Shown piece by piece: positions 29,539-38,817 of a stretch of DNA of 64,000 nucleotides. The position numbers and the translations under genes are program-made. This DNA is from Sulfitobacter sp. F26169L (lineage in GTDB: Bacteria; Pseudomonadota; Alphaproteobacteria; Rhodobacterales; Rhodobacteraceae). The stretch spans positions 242-64,241 of the forward strand of contig NZ_JAPMLP010000004.1 in NCBI RefSeq assembly GCF_026410285.1, in the 5' to 3' direction. Each line of letters opens with the position of its first letter. The first letter of the stretch is position 1. The notes beneath the pieces were generated by a model, which did not search any database, was not told the DNA's origin, and saw only the letters and a list, made by a program, of their open reading frames with translations.

Positions 29539-30351
29539 TTGCGGCAATGGTTGGCCTTGGCAGCGATTGGTCTATTGCTCACCTCTGGTGCGCATGCTGG
29601 TAACGCAGGGCTAAAGCGGCTTGATAACGGTGATGACGCAAAAGCGTGGGAAGCTGTCGGCCGACTGGATATCAACGGCAAGGGGTTTTGCACCGGCGCA
29701 TTGATTGCACCGAAGCTGGTCCTGACTGCCGCGCATTGCATGTTTGACAGTGATACGGGCCAGCGGATTGACGAGGGCCACATCGAATTTCTGGCCGGCT
29801 GGCGGAACGGGCGTGCGGGGGCGTATCGTGATGTTGCACGGGTGGTCGTTCACCCGGATTATATGTACGATGAAACCCTGTCGTCAGACCGCGTGCGCAA
29901 TGATCTGGCCTTGCTGGAGCTTGTGCAGCCCATACGGAACACGTCAATCCAGCCGTTCAAAACCGCCGCGCGCCCCCGTGCCGGTGACCGTGTCGGCGTG
30001 GTGAGCTATGCACTTGACCGCGCCGAAGCGCCATCATTGCAAGAGGTCTGCGCGGTATTGGCGCGGCAGGGCGGGGTATTGATCACGTCTTGTTCCGTTG
30101 ATTTCGGCTCTAGCGGGGCGCCGATTTTCATCTTCGAGGATGGCGAGGCGCAGATCGTCTCCGTCGTTTCGGCCAAGGCCGAGGTGGAGGGGAAAGAAGT
30201 GTCGCTTGGCACTGCGCTGGGCCAGCCATTGGCCGAATTGCAGGCAGAACTGGTTGCAGGACGCGCGATTTATCTGGGCGCGAAACGCGGGGAACGCCGT
30301 GTCGGTGTGGGCGAGCGGCACGGAACAGGGGCAAAATTTGTTTCTCCGTAG
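29539..30351 (+). CDS. Exported trypsin-like serine protease (first of tandem pair)
   Basis: A 270-aa S1-family protein with a signal peptide (LALAAIGLLLTSGAHA). The catalytic triad is visible: H66 in LTAAHC, D122 in RNDLALLEL and S192 in GSSGAP (a GDSGGP variant). The start is TTG 29539 with GGGAGG upstream; no ATG would keep the signal peptide. The C-terminus ends GAKFVSP, a motif shared with the next gene. The last 14 bases overlap the second protease gene, indicating tandem duplication and co-expression. Substrate unknown. Confidence 0.88.
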   Translation: MRQWLALAAIGLLLTSGAHAGNAGLKRLDNGDDAKAWEAVGRLDINGKGFCTGALIAPKLVLTAAHCMFDSDTGQRIDEGHIEFLAGWRNGRAGAYRDVARVVVHPDYMYDETLSSDRVRNDLALLELVQPIRNTSIQPFKTAARPRAGDRVGVVSYALDRAEAPSLQEVCAVLARQGGVLITSCSVDFGSSGAPIFIFEDGEAQIVSVVSAKAEVEGKEVSLGTALGQPLAELQAELVAGRAIYLGAKRGERRVGVGERHGTGAKFVSP

Positions 30352-31141
30352 CGCTCTTGTTCTCGCCCTTTTGTGGGCGCTGCCGGTTCTGGCAGACAGC
30401 CCCTTGATCGGGCTGAAACGGATCGAACAGGCATCGCCGTGGAAGGCTGTAGGCCGCCTTGAAACCGGTGATGGCGGCTATTGTACGGCCACGTTGATTG
30501 CGCCCGATCTGGTGCTGAGTGCGGCACATTGTATTTTTGAAAAGAGCGGAAAACGCCGCGCCGCGTCCGAGTTGATGTTTCGCGCTGGCTTTCGCAACGG
30601 TCGCGTTGAGGCAGAGCGCAAGGTTTTGCAAACCGTTCTGCCCGAGGCCTATCAGTATCGCGGCGGGGATTGGCTGACGCGGGTTGCCAACGATGTTGTT
30701 CTGTTGCGGCTCAGTACGCCGATCGCCACTCACATCATTGACCCGTTTATTGTTGAACCGCGCCCGATGCGGCGCGGCGAGGTTAGCGTGGTTTCTTATG
30801 GTCGAGGGCGCGACAGCCTGCCGTCACTGCAACACACCTGCCAAGTTCTTGACAGTTACCGCGGCGCTATGGTGATGGATTGTAATACAACTTTCGGGTC
30901 GTCGGGCGCACCGGTCTTCCGGCGGGACGGGACCAAAACCCGGATCGCTTCTATTGTATCGGGTTCTGTCGAGATTGATGGCACACGGCGTACAACGGGA
31001 ATGGCGTTGCCTGCACTTGTGACACGTCTCAAGGCGAAGATGATCGCCGAAGGCGCGCCGCCAAAGGCGCAATTGCGCCGGATCGGGGTCGGCACACGCG
31101 CCAGTGGCGGTGCAAAATTCATCCGCTCCGGCGGGTCTTGA
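30338..31141 (+). CDS. Exported trypsin-like serine protease (second of tandem pair)
   Basis: A 267-aa paralogue of the upstream protease. It has a signal peptide (SALVLALLWALPVLA) and the triad H64 (SAAHC), D119 (ANDVVLL) and S189 (GSSGAP). Like its neighbour it starts at TTG and shares the terminal IGVGTRASGGAKF segment. The start overlaps the preceding gene end by 14 bp; a longer frame upstream only reads through that gene. The stop overlaps the -35 region of the hsp20 promoter. Confidence 0.86.
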   Translation: MFLRSALVLALLWALPVLADSPLIGLKRIEQASPWKAVGRLETGDGGYCTATLIAPDLVLSAAHCIFEKSGKRRAASELMFRAGFRNGRVEAERKVLQTVLPEAYQYRGGDWLTRVANDVVLLRLSTPIATHIIDPFIVEPRPMRRGEVSVVSYGRGRDSLPSLQHTCQVLDSYRGAMVMDCNTTFGSSGAPVFRRDGTKTRIASIVSGSVEIDGTRRTTGMALPALVTRLKAKMIAEGAPPKAQLRRIGVGTRASGGAKFIRSGGS

Positions 31142-31166
31142 AACCGCAATACCAGTCCCCACATTA
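31137..31166 (+). promoter_or_regulatory. Sigma-32 (RpoH)-type heat-shock promoter of hsp20
   Basis: CTTGAA (31137-31142), a 14-bp spacer and CCCCACATTA (31157-31166) match the RpoH consensus (CTTGAA-N13-17-CCCCAT). The start site would be near 31173, leaving an approximately 95-nt 5' UTR, long enough for an RNA thermometer, though no clear ROSE element was recognised. Confidence 0.7.
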
Positions 31167-31268
31167 GTGCAGTCAGAACGCCTTTTCAGGGTTTTGGCAT
31201 TTCGAAAACGGGCCTGTCCAATTGTGGAAGGCTCTAACCGATAATCGCTCTAAGATGAGGATGAACAC

Positions 31269-31739
31269 ATGCGCAATTTTGATTTTGCACCCCTATACCG
31301 CTCCACAGTCGGCTTTGACCAGATTGCCAATCTGATGGATCGTGTGCTGACTGCCGAAACCAGCCAGCCAACCTATCCGCCTTACAACATTGAAAAGCTC
31401 GAAGATGATGCCTACCGGATTTCGATTGCCGTTGCAGGCTTTTCTGAGGCTGATCTAAGCGTTGAAGTGCGGGAGAAATCGCTGATCGTGTCTGCGCGCA
31501 AAGCGGATGAAGATGCGGATAAAACCTATCTGCACCGTGGCATCGCGACCCGCGCGTTCGAGCGCCGCTTCCATCTGGCCGACCACGTTGTGGTAACCGG
31601 TGCCACCCACTCTGATGGCATGCTGCATATCGAGATGGAGCGTCAGGTTCCCGAAGCCCTGAAGCCGCGCCAGATCCAGATCGCGACCGACACGCCAAGC
31701 ATTACCAAAGACGTGGTAGACGCGAAGTCTGTGAACTAA
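31269..31739 (+). CDS. Hsp20/IbpA-family small heat-shock protein
   Basis: A 156-aa ATP-independent chaperone. The N-terminus FDFAPLYRSTVGFDQIANLM is typical of IbpA-type alphaproteobacterial sHSPs. The alpha-crystallin domain covers about residues 38-130 (NIEKLEDDAYRISIAVAGF…RGIATRAFERRF…GMLHIEMERQVPE), followed by a short IQIATD tail. It has its own RpoH promoter, and a strong hairpin terminator follows the stop. Confidence 0.95.
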   Translation: MRNFDFAPLYRSTVGFDQIANLMDRVLTAETSQPTYPPYNIEKLEDDAYRISIAVAGFSEADLSVEVREKSLIVSARKADEDADKTYLHRGIATRAFERRFHLADHVVVTGATHSDGMLHIEMERQVPEALKPRQIQIATDTPSITKDVVDAKSVN

Positions 31740-31816
31740 GGCTGCTGGCCTCTTGCCGGAGGCATGGCATCAACGATCAGGTAAAGGGCGCTAAAACAGC
31801 CCCCTGAAATGACAAA

Positions 31817-31844
31817 GGCCCAACGCAGGACGCTGCGTTGGGCC
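31817..31844. terminator. Bidirectional hairpin terminator between hsp20 and gabD
   Basis: A perfect 12-bp stem (GGCCCAACGCAG with CTGCGTTGGGCC) with a 4-nt loop lies between convergent genes. It is followed by a T-rich stretch on the plus strand (ATCTTGTTTTG) and a shorter one on the minus strand. Confidence 0.85.
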
Positions 31845-31870
31845 ATCTTGTTTTGCAAACGCGGTGTCGA

Positions 31871-33343
31871 TCAGACGCTCATGCAGATGTATTTCATTTC
31901 CAGATAGTCCTCGATCCCGTGGTGGCTGCCTTCGCGGCCAAGACCGGATTGCTTTACGCCGCCAAACGGCGCGACCTCGGTTGAAATGATGCCGGTGTTC
32001 ACGCCAACGATGCCGTATTCCAGCGCTTCGGCCACCTTGTACACACGGCTCAGGTCTTTTGCGTAGAAATAGCTTGCCAGGCCAAAGATCGTGTCGTTCG
32101 CCATAGCGATCACATCGTCAACGGTATCGAATTTGAACAGCGGCGCAAGCGGGCCGAATGTTTCTTCTGTGGCAACCATCATGTCCTGTGTCACGCCGGT
32201 GATGATCGTGGGCGCGAGGAAGTTACCGTCCATCGTGCCATCGTTGCCCAGAACAACAGTACCGCCTTTGGATTTCGCATCCTCGATATGCTCTTTGACC
32301 TTCTCGCCCGCATCGGGATTGATCAGCGGCCCCAGGTCCACACCGGATTCAAAACCGTCACCGACTTTCATCTTTTTCACAGCGGCAGTCAGCTTTTCAG
32401 TGAAGGCATCATAGACACCGGCCTGCACGTAAATCCGGTTCGCACACACGCAGGTCTGGCCGTTATTGCGGAATTTACACAGGATCGCGCCTTCGACAGC
32501 GGCGTCCAGATCGGCATCATCAAACACGATGAACGGCGCGTTGCCGCCGAGCTCCATCGAACATTTCATCACCTGATCAGCGGCTTGTTTCAGCAGGATG
32601 CGTCCCACTTCGGTAGAGCCTGTGAATGTCAGTTTCCGCACAGCCGGGTTTTCGCAGAATTCCTTGCCCACCGCGGAGGATGATTTTGACGGCACCACGT
32701 TGAACACTCCCGCGGGGATGCCTGCACGTTCGGCCAACACACCCATCACAATCGCCGAAAGCGGCGTTTCGGCAGCAGGGCGCGCGACGAACGAACAACC
32801 GGCAGCCAATGCAGGGGCGGCCTTGCGCGTGATCATCGCGTTGGGAAAGTTCCACGGCGTGATTGACGCGGCAACGCCGATCGGCTGTTTGATCACGGTG
32901 ATCCGCTTGTCACGCTGGTGGCCGGGAATTGTCTCGCCGTAAACACGCTTTGCCTGCTCTCCGAAAAACTCGATGAACGACGCGCCATAGGCAATCTCGC
33001 CTTTGGCCTCGGGCAGCGGTTTGCCTTGCTCGGCGGTCAGGATGGCACCCAGATCGTCCTGATTTTCCATCATCAGGTCGAACCACTTGCGCATCACATT
33101 TGCGCGCTCCTTGCCTGTCCAGCTTGCCCATTCTTTTTGCGCCGCTTCCGCTTGCGCAATGGCACCGGCAACCTGCGCACGGCTCAGATTCGCGACTTGT
33201 GCGATCACATCACCGCGCGAAGGGTTGGTCACGTCGAAAGTCCCATCTTCGCCGTCCACCCATTCGCCGCCAATATAAGCGCGGGTTTCCAACAGGCTGG
33301 GGTCTTTAAGTATGGATTTCAGGTCAGTTGCGGCAGCAGTCAT
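31871..33343 (-). CDS. gabD: Succinate-semialdehyde dehydrogenase, NAD(P)+-dependent
   Basis: A 490-aa aldehyde dehydrogenase closest to GabD, oxidising succinate semialdehyde to succinate at the end of the GABA shunt. Motifs are [20 protein letters not shown], the catalytic Glu region [18 protein letters not shown], the catalytic Cys in [16 protein letters not shown], and [11 protein letters not shown] with [20 protein letters not shown] at the C-terminus. The start is ATG 33343 with AAGGAGA at good distance; the ATG two codons earlier is too close to the SD. A glutarate-semialdehyde substrate is also possible. Confidence 0.93.
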   Translation of the reverse strand: MTAAATDLKSILKDPSLLETRAYIGGEWVDGEDGTFDVTNPSRGDVIAQVANLSRAQVAGAIAQAEAAQKEWASWTGKERANVMRKWFDLMMENQDDLGAILTAEQGKPLPEAKGEIAYGASFIEFFGEQAKRVYGETIPGHQRDKRITVIKQPIGVAASITPWNFPNAMITRKAAPALAAGCSFVARPAAETPLSAIVMGVLAERAGIPAGVFNVVPSKSSSAVGKEFCENPAVRKLTFTGSTEVGRILLKQAADQVMKCSMELGGNAPFIVFDDADLDAAVEGAILCKFRNNGQTCVCANRIYVQAGVYDAFTEKLTAAVKKMKVGDGFESGVDLGPLINPDAGEKVKEHIEDAKSKGGTVVLGNDGTMDGNFLAPTIITGVTQDMMVATEETFGPLAPLFKFDTVDDVIAMANDTIFGLASYFYAKDLSRVYKVAEALEYGIVGVNTGIISTEVAPFGGVKQSGLGREGSHHGIEDYLEMKYICMSV

Positions 33344-33424
33344 ATGCATTCTCCTTGAATTCGTCTGGGAACCCAAAGCAACAATGGCTATGATTGTCCA
33401 GTTCACATTGAGAGGATCCGCGCG

Positions 33425-34216
33425 ATGAAGCTGGATGATGCCTATGCCAACGCCGCCCATATAGAGGGCGCAGATGCTTTTCCACCGCGTTGGGAGAAGG
33501 CCGCGAAAGAGTTCCGCGAGGCGCTGGGCGCGCGTGCGCAACTGGGCGTATCATACGGCCCGTCAGAGCGGCAGACGTTTGATATGTTCCAGCCCGAAGG
33601 CGTATCCCGCGGCACGGTGATCTTTGTCCATGGCGGCTACTGGAAGGCGTTTGATGCTTCGTACTGGTCGCACCTTGCGGCCGGAGCGTTGGCGCGTGGC
33701 TGGGCCGTTGCGATGCCCAGTTATGATCTGTGCCCTGACGTGCGCATCAGCGAGATTACCCGCCAGATATCCGCCGCCGTCACCCGCATTGCGGATCGCA
33801 CATTCGGGCCGCTCGCCCTTGCCGGTCATTCGGCGGGGGGGCATCTGGTGTGCCGCATGACCGATCCGCTGATCCTTCCGTCTGAAATTCGTGAGCGTAT
33901 CAAGCAGATTGTCCCGATTTCGCCCGTGGCTGACCTGACGCCACTGATGGACACAAGCATGAATACCGTACTGGCCATCGACGCGGCAGAGGCACGTGCT
34001 GAAAGCCCTGTAAATATGCAGCCCCCGCACGGGCTGGACGTGACAATCTGGGTCGGTAGTGATGAGCGTCCTGCATTTCTGGAACAGGCCGAAAAGCTTT
34101 CACGCGCATGGGGTGCGCGCAGAACGGTTGAGGAAGGCAAGCACCACTTTGATGTGATTGATGCATTGGCGGACGCTGACAGCCAGATGATCAAAGCACT
34201 GCTGGGGCTGAAATGA
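33425..34216 (+). CDS. Alpha/beta hydrolase, kynurenine-formamidase-like
   Basis: A 263-aa hydrolase with oxyanion motif HGGYW (FVHGGYWKAFDASYWSHL), nucleophile elbow GHSAGG and the terminal catalytic His in GKHHFDVID. The pattern matches alpha/beta-fold arylformamidases and related carboxylesterases. No kynurenine genes are nearby, so the substrate is only inferred. It is divergent from gabD across 81 bp. Confidence 0.82.
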   Translation: MKLDDAYANAAHIEGADAFPPRWEKAAKEFREALGARAQLGVSYGPSERQTFDMFQPEGVSRGTVIFVHGGYWKAFDASYWSHLAAGALARGWAVAMPSYDLCPDVRISEITRQISAAVTRIADRTFGPLALAGHSAGGHLVCRMTDPLILPSEIRERIKQIVPISPVADLTPLMDTSMNTVLAIDAAEARAESPVNMQPPHGLDVTIWVGSDERPAFLEQAEKLSRAWGARRTVEEGKHHFDVIDALADADSQMIKALLGLK

Positions 34217-34331
34217 TCTGTTGGACCACATACCAATCTATTTGTCATTTTCAGTCACGCGCCGTGATCGGGCTTTCTTTTGAGTCGGAGTTTTGCAAAA
34301 CTTGGGAATTAGCGCGGATACCGTGATGTAA

Positions 34332-34361
34332 ATCGAATAAACATCGACTATATATAATCGA
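34332..34361 (+). promoter_or_regulatory. Putative promoter of the AAA+ cluster
   Basis: A TATAAT -10 (34353-34358) lies in an AT-rich stretch about 30 bp before the first gene of the cluster. ATCGA occurs three times (34332, 34343, 34357), which could be regulator sites. No good -35 hexamer is seen. Confidence 0.4.
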
Positions 34362-34387
34362 AATGACACATTAAAACGGAGTTCTTA

Positions 34388-35464
34388 ATGGCAAATCTTG
34401 ATGCTCAGGTTCGCGAATCCCAAGCGCAGGTCGCGCAAGCACAGGGCAAAATTGCCGAGCTGACCAGCCGGATTGAAACAGCGCGTGCAAAAATCAATGC
34501 AGGGGACGCGGCGGACATCGACATCGAAAATGCCTCTTTGGAAGATGTGCATGCCCATACCGAAGTGATGAACGCAAACATCGCCGAGCTGATCATGGGG
34601 CTTGACGATGTAACCGCAGGCTTTTCCCGCGATTTTGATGAAATGCGCTCCAAGACAGGTTGGGAAAGCGTTGTTGGCATCTTTTCTTCTGCCAAATCCG
34701 ACAGCATGCGCCAGGAGCGTGTGCGCTCTGCGTCCATCGACGACAAGCTTCAGGATCTGATCGCCAAATCCGACACCATTGTGCAATTGCTAGAAGGGCA
34801 GCTGGCCGTTCTGGAAGAACAAAAAGTAAAGGTAGAGTCCAACCTGACAGATACACTTAACGATCGCGAAATAACCGTGGCCGAGCTTGAATCCCTGCGG
34901 ACCGATATCGCCGCGATGGACCCCGAAATTATCAAGCTTGAGAATGCGATTGCCGGCGAAATGGACGCCGCCAAACGCACAGCGCTGGAGACAAAGTTGG
35001 CCGAGGCCAATGGCCGTTACAACAGCATGGTTCAGGACGAGCAGGTCAAACTTGCCAAGTCCCAAACGCTGGAACGCTATATCGACAAGGGCAAGACATG
35101 GGTGGACAGCCTGCAAAATCAGGCCGCCACGCAAATGGTGCTGATCAACAAGCTGCAAACAGACACCAAACAACGCGTTGTGCTGTATGATGCGCTGACC
35201 AAATCGCTGAAAACCGCACAGCAGCAGGACGTGGCCCACCGCATCAACGAAATCGGTGTGAAAACCGATCAGGAGGCGCAATCCGCAATGGCGGGAATCG
35301 GCTCTGCCACCAACGCGCGCATGGCCGAGATGATGGAAAAGCACGAAGATCACATGGTTTTTGCCCGTGAGGTGCTGGAGCAGAAGGCAAAGGCCGATGA
35401 ACGCTTTGCCCGCCGGTTTGCCAAGATCATCGAAAAGCACGACAGCAATGCGTATGGGGAATAA
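34388..35464 (+). CDS. Coiled-coil protein, first gene of AAA+ cluster
   Basis: A 358-aa soluble protein rich in Ala, Glu, Lys, Gln and Met, with long heptad-like helices at about residues 5-35, 115-240 and 280-350. There is no signal peptide or membrane segment. The region QAATQMVLINKLQTDTKQ followed by long helices is reminiscent of TelA (toxic anion resistance) proteins, but conserved positions are too few to assign it. As the first gene of an eight-gene cluster with an AAA+ ATPase and small membrane proteins, it may be a structural or adaptor partner. Function unknown. Confidence 0.85.
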   Translation: MANLDAQVRESQAQVAQAQGKIAELTSRIETARAKINAGDAADIDIENASLEDVHAHTEVMNANIAELIMGLDDVTAGFSRDFDEMRSKTGWESVVGIFSSAKSDSMRQERVRSASIDDKLQDLIAKSDTIVQLLEGQLAVLEEQKVKVESNLTDTLNDREITVAELESLRTDIAAMDPEIIKLENAIAGEMDAAKRTALETKLAEANGRYNSMVQDEQVKLAKSQTLERYIDKGKTWVDSLQNQAATQMVLINKLQTDTKQRVVLYDALTKSLKTAQQQDVAHRINEIGVKTDQEAQSAMAGIGSATNARMAEMMEKHEDHMVFAREVLEQKAKADERFARRFAKIIEKHDSNAYGE

Positions 35465-35684
35465 CGCACTGTTGCTGTCTGCGTTTTTCATTTTTCTCGT
35501 CTCTTTGGTATCGCTACTACGTTGCTATTACAAAGTATCGCGTTTGCATGGTGTGAAGTGGAATCTTGTGAATTTGCTTAATGAGCCTGAAATGCGCGTG
35601 CATCTTCGTCCTTTGATGTTGCCGAGCATCGCAATGCTCCTTTCTGGAAGCCTTTGGCTGTTCATATTGGAAAGTGGCGTATGA
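35454..35684 (+). CDS. Small two-helix membrane protein of AAA+ cluster
   Basis: About 76 aa with a helix near residues 5-20 (LLLSAFFIFLVSLVSLL) and another near 53-72 (LPSIAMLLSGSLWLFILE). It starts at ATG 35454 (or ATG 35448) inside the end of the coiled-coil gene and ends in ATGA overlap with the following gene. Composition is more AT-rich than its neighbours. Not recognised. Confidence 0.7.
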   Translation: MGNNALLLSAFFIFLVSLVSLLRCYYKVSRLHGVKWNLVNLLNEPEMRVHLRPLMLPSIAMLLSGSLWLFILESGV

Positions 35685-36799
35685 CCGATCCCGCCGCCGA
35701 TAACTACGATCTGGACGATACGTTCGCCAGCCGCCGCTATTTCGCCAAGTTCCAAGGCATCATGCAGCATATGTTGCGCGTGGCAGGTGTGATGCAGGCC
35801 GAAGGCCAGTTAACCCGCGAAGAGGTGACCATCCTTGCGCGCTATGCTGCCAGTTTAACGCATACGTTCCGTGCGCTTAGCTGGAAATATCTGTTGGTCG
35901 GCCGCAATACGGGCCGCTTTTTCGGCGCACTCACCATAGACGGGCGCGATAGCGGATTCCCCATCGCCGAAGAGTTGATGACTATGGCCAATGACGCGCA
36001 ACAGGCGCAGGTGCATCTGGGTGCATTGCCATCGGTTGAGGATCACAAAGATCGCATGGTTCAAGCAATCCTGAGTGATATGACCATACCGACAAAACTC
36101 CAGTTTAGTCTCTCGCAAAGGCTCTATTACGAGGAGTTGTTGAAGGGTGATCTGTTCTGGGTGCGCAACGATGCGCAGGCAGAATGGATGGGTGAGGCAA
36201 GCGGGCGTCGGAAATTCCGTTTGCATTGGGCCACCTATGACAGTCAGGTCAACCTGCCCGTTATTTACATGATGGAAGTCGAGGATTCAGGCGATGAGGC
36301 GTTGCCCCGCGATACTCGCCGCTGGCCGGAAGTACAGGCGCATCTGAGCGCGCAGGCGCTGGGCGCGCTGAAGTTGGTGACAATCGCACGGGGATTTGAC
36401 GAGGATTTTGACGAGTTGCATCCCAAACGCCTGCGCCGCTTTCACCTCGGGCCGATGTACAGCAATGCCTACACCCGTCAGAACGGCCCGTTGCGTGATG
36501 TGCTGGCCGAGGCGAAAGCGCCCGAAGGGCAGGACTGGGCCATGGTCTGGACCGAAGAAGAGCTGATCTCGGACCGCACGATTTCGGAAAAGTCGGGTTG
36601 GTTTTCGAAGGTAGAGCGGCAGATATTTGCGCTGGACCCGATGGGAGGGCAATTGCCCGACATGGGAGCCACCCGTACAGCGCGCAGCATTATTCTGCCC
36701 CAGCGCCCCTATCAGGTTCTGGAAGAGCATAACCCCCCCGGTTTCGCCGGTGTGCGCAAGTTTGTGGTGAGCGGGTCGGGCCGTGTGCTTCGTTATTGA
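35681..36799 (+). CDS. 372-aa uncharacterised soluble protein of AAA+ cluster
   Basis: No signal peptide or membrane helix. The N-terminal half is alpha-helical (FAKFQGIMQHMLRVAGVMQ, ARYAASLTHTFRALSWKYLL); the C-terminal half is mixed with many aromatic and Arg residues (RRKFRLHWATYDSQ, LRRFHLGPMYSNAYTRQNG, FAGVRKFVVSGSGR). No known domain recognised. ATG 35681 overlaps the preceding stop. A short repeat element follows the stop, then the ATPase gene. Presumably a partner or client of the ATPase; this rests only on position. Confidence 0.85.
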   Translation: MTDPAADNYDLDDTFASRRYFAKFQGIMQHMLRVAGVMQAEGQLTREEVTILARYAASLTHTFRALSWKYLLVGRNTGRFFGALTIDGRDSGFPIAEELMTMANDAQQAQVHLGALPSVEDHKDRMVQAILSDMTIPTKLQFSLSQRLYYEELLKGDLFWVRNDAQAEWMGEASGRRKFRLHWATYDSQVNLPVIYMMEVEDSGDEALPRDTRRWPEVQAHLSAQALGALKLVTIARGFDEDFDELHPKRLRRFHLGPMYSNAYTRQNGPLRDVLAEAKAPEGQDWAMVWTEEELISDRTISEKSGWFSKVERQIFALDPMGGQLPDMGATRTARSIILPQRPYQVLEEHNPPGFAGVRKFVVSGSGRVLRY

Positions 36800-36827
36800 T
36801 GTCGTCTGCTGCCCCGATGTCGGAATT

Positions 36828-36850
36828 GGATATTTATGGCCAAAAGAAAT
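36828..36850 (+). repeat. Dispersed intergenic element, copy 2 (core only)
   Basis: GGATATTTATGGCC followed by AAAAGAAAT, without the upstream GC hairpin. It lies 29 bp after the stop of the 372-aa gene and 32 bp before the ATPase ATG, in the same orientation as copy 1. Confidence 0.7.
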
Positions 36851-36882
36851 AGGCCCACCGTGAAAATTGAGGAGACGGGACC

Positions 36883-38817
36883 ATGAGCCAGACGTTGGAC
36901 AAGATGGAATTGCGCGAGGAAGATATTGCCAAGCATCTGGGCGTGGCGCAGGCGCTGATTGAAGGGTTTGACCATGCACCGCGGATTGGTAAGACGGTTG
37001 AGCCGGTTGCGGCAGAGCGATCTGCCGGTCTGGGAACGCGGCGGCGGTTCCGTTCCACTACGCCGGGGCTGGTGACGCAGCGGCGGGTGGCATCAGGGGC
37101 CGTGCAACTGCTGGCGCGGGTTGAAAGTGTGGACGGTGATGACGCGCTGATGTCGCCGTTGCAGGCAACAGTGCTGCATGCGGTGCGGCGTGCGATCGCG
37201 ATTTCCCTCGCCGTGGCGGAGAATTTTGCCGGGCAATCAGCTTTGGGTGATTTGAAACGCGCCAATCTGGAAGGTGCCTTACCCGCCGCGCGCAAGACGG
37301 AATTTGGCGAGTTGTTGGCGGCTGAAGCGTTGGTCACGTTGTATGTGCTGGGTAATGCGATTGCTTATCTATTATCCCCGCATCTGGGCGAGATGAGCGT
37401 AGAGGTCGGCGATGTCGAGGAAGTGTTGACCGACAACGGGCAGACAGCTTTGCATGGGGCCTTGTGGGAGCTGGACAATGATATTGCCACGCACGCCACG
37501 GATGATCTGCGGCTGGTCGCTACGGTCAGTGCCTTTGCCGAAGCGTTGATGGAAAAGGTCGCGTTGCGCGCGGCCAGCGCCCCGCGGCTGGAGGCTTTCA
37601 GGACTGCCGCGTGGCATGTTGCGGCGGATGATTTTACCGTTCAGGGATTTACCCCCGCAGCAAAGGCCAAATCGACCACCCTGACCATGACGTTCAAGAA
37701 GCCCAACGAAGTGGTTGGCAACCATATCGCAAAATACCAATCGATGAAGCTGGCCAAAATGCTGATGGCCTATGACTTTGACCGCCGCCTGAACCCTTTT
37801 GCGGAACTGGGCGGGTTTATCTTTACCTTCATGGGCGATGGCGCGCCGGGCACGGGGAAAACCACGCTGATCCAGATGATGGCGGGGTTGATATCGGAGT
37901 ATTGTAACAACGCCGATTACCCGTTCCGCTATCAGAACCTGAGCACGGATAACATCGACAGCTATCAGGGCAAATCCGGCCAGAACGCCAAGGCGTTTAT
38001 CAACAACATCATTGATCCCTCGGTGATCGGCTTTGGCACCATCGACGATATTGACCAACTGGCGGGTAAACGGGGGGATCGTCAATCATCGGCAGGGCAG
38101 TTGGAGATTACCGCCGTGCTGATGGAGAGTTTTGCGGGCGCAAATACCGTGGTGCGCGGGAACTGCACGTTTGGCATGTTCTCGAACTATCCCGAAAACG
38201 TGGATGATGCCCTGCGCCAGCGCGCCGGTGCGCGGTTTCTGGTGGACGGGCCGCAGACGCGCGATGACTACGTTGATATCCTCTATCTGCTGATGGGCAA
38301 AAACCACGATATCCCGCTGGGCGATCACACGGTATTCGAGGCGCAGGCGATCAAAAAAGCGGTTGCGGCATCGTTTGCGGGACACTTAAAACCGCATGAA
38401 GCGGGGCTGTTGAGCGTGTATGAGGATGTGCAGGCTAAAATCGGGGCGCTAGATACGATCAACAAACTTGGGACGTACCTTAAGGCGATTCAGGAGGCCG
38501 ATCCGCGCTTCACCGGCCGTGCGATCAAGAACATCACCGATGCGGTGAAAGTGCGCGCGATGGATTTCGAGCTGCCCGATGAATGGATGGAGCAGCCGGA
38601 CCTGTTCTTGTTCAAAGACTATGACACCAAGAAAGCGATGATTGAGGACATGCGCCAGCCGATCACAGTGGATATGGTGGTGCAGGAGATCAACCGCTAC
38701 GCGGATTCAGAGTTCCGCTATGCCGATAAGTCGGATGAGGTCGCGATTGAGGGGATGGTTCGGGATATGGGGCGGAGTGTTGAGGCTAAGAAGCGGTATT
38801 TAGGGGGTGAGGTATGA
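36883..38817 (+). CDS. AAA+ ATPase of uncharacterised cluster
   Basis: A 644-aa protein. The N-terminal approximately 300 residues are helical and unrecognised. The AAA module has Walker A GAPGTGKTT (about 321-329), Walker B GFGTIDDIDQ (about 384-393), a sensor-1-like Asn in FSNYPENVDDALRQ and an Arg finger in RQRAGARF (about 444-451). A C-terminal helical lid and extension follow. This is a classical AAA arrangement, so hexameric and ATP-driven remodelling is expected. No protease, helicase or transmembrane segment is present. It is the only obvious enzyme in the cluster and probably its motor. GAGGAG precedes ATG 36883; the stop overlaps the next gene as ATGA. Confidence 0.92.
   Translation: MSQTLDKMELREEDIAKHLGVAQALIEGFDHAPRIGKTVEPVAAERSAGLGTRRRFRSTTPGLVTQRRVASGAVQLLARVESVDGDDALMSPLQATVLHAVRRAIAISLAVAENFAGQSALGDLKRANLEGALPAARKTEFGELLAAEALVTLYVLGNAIAYLLSPHLGEMSVEVGDVEEVLTDNGQTALHGALWELDNDIATHATDDLRLVATVSAFAEALMEKVALRAASAPRLEAFRTAAWHVAADDFTVQGFTPAAKAKSTTLTMTFKKPNEVVGNHIAKYQSMKLAKMLMAYDFDRRLNPFAELGGFIFTFMGDGAPGTGKTTLIQMMAGLISEYCNNADYPFRYQNLSTDNIDSYQGKSGQNAKAFINNIIDPSVIGFGTIDDIDQLAGKRGDRQSSAGQLEITAVLMESFAGANTVVRGNCTFGMFSNYPENVDDALRQRAGARFLVDGPQTRDDYVDILYLLMGKNHDIPLGDHTVFEAQAIKKAVAASFAGHLKPHEAGLLSVYEDVQAKIGALDTINKLGTYLKAIQEADPRFTGRAIKNITDAVKVRAMDFELPDEWMEQPDLFLFKDYDTKKAMIEDMRQPITVDMVVQEINRYADSEFRYADKSDEVAIEGMVRDMGRSVEAKKRYLGGEV

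Noticed and set aside
34388-35464. Assignment of the coiled-coil protein as TelA (toxic anion resistance)
   Set aside because: Only a loose helical resemblance; diagnostic TelA positions cannot be confirmed by eye.
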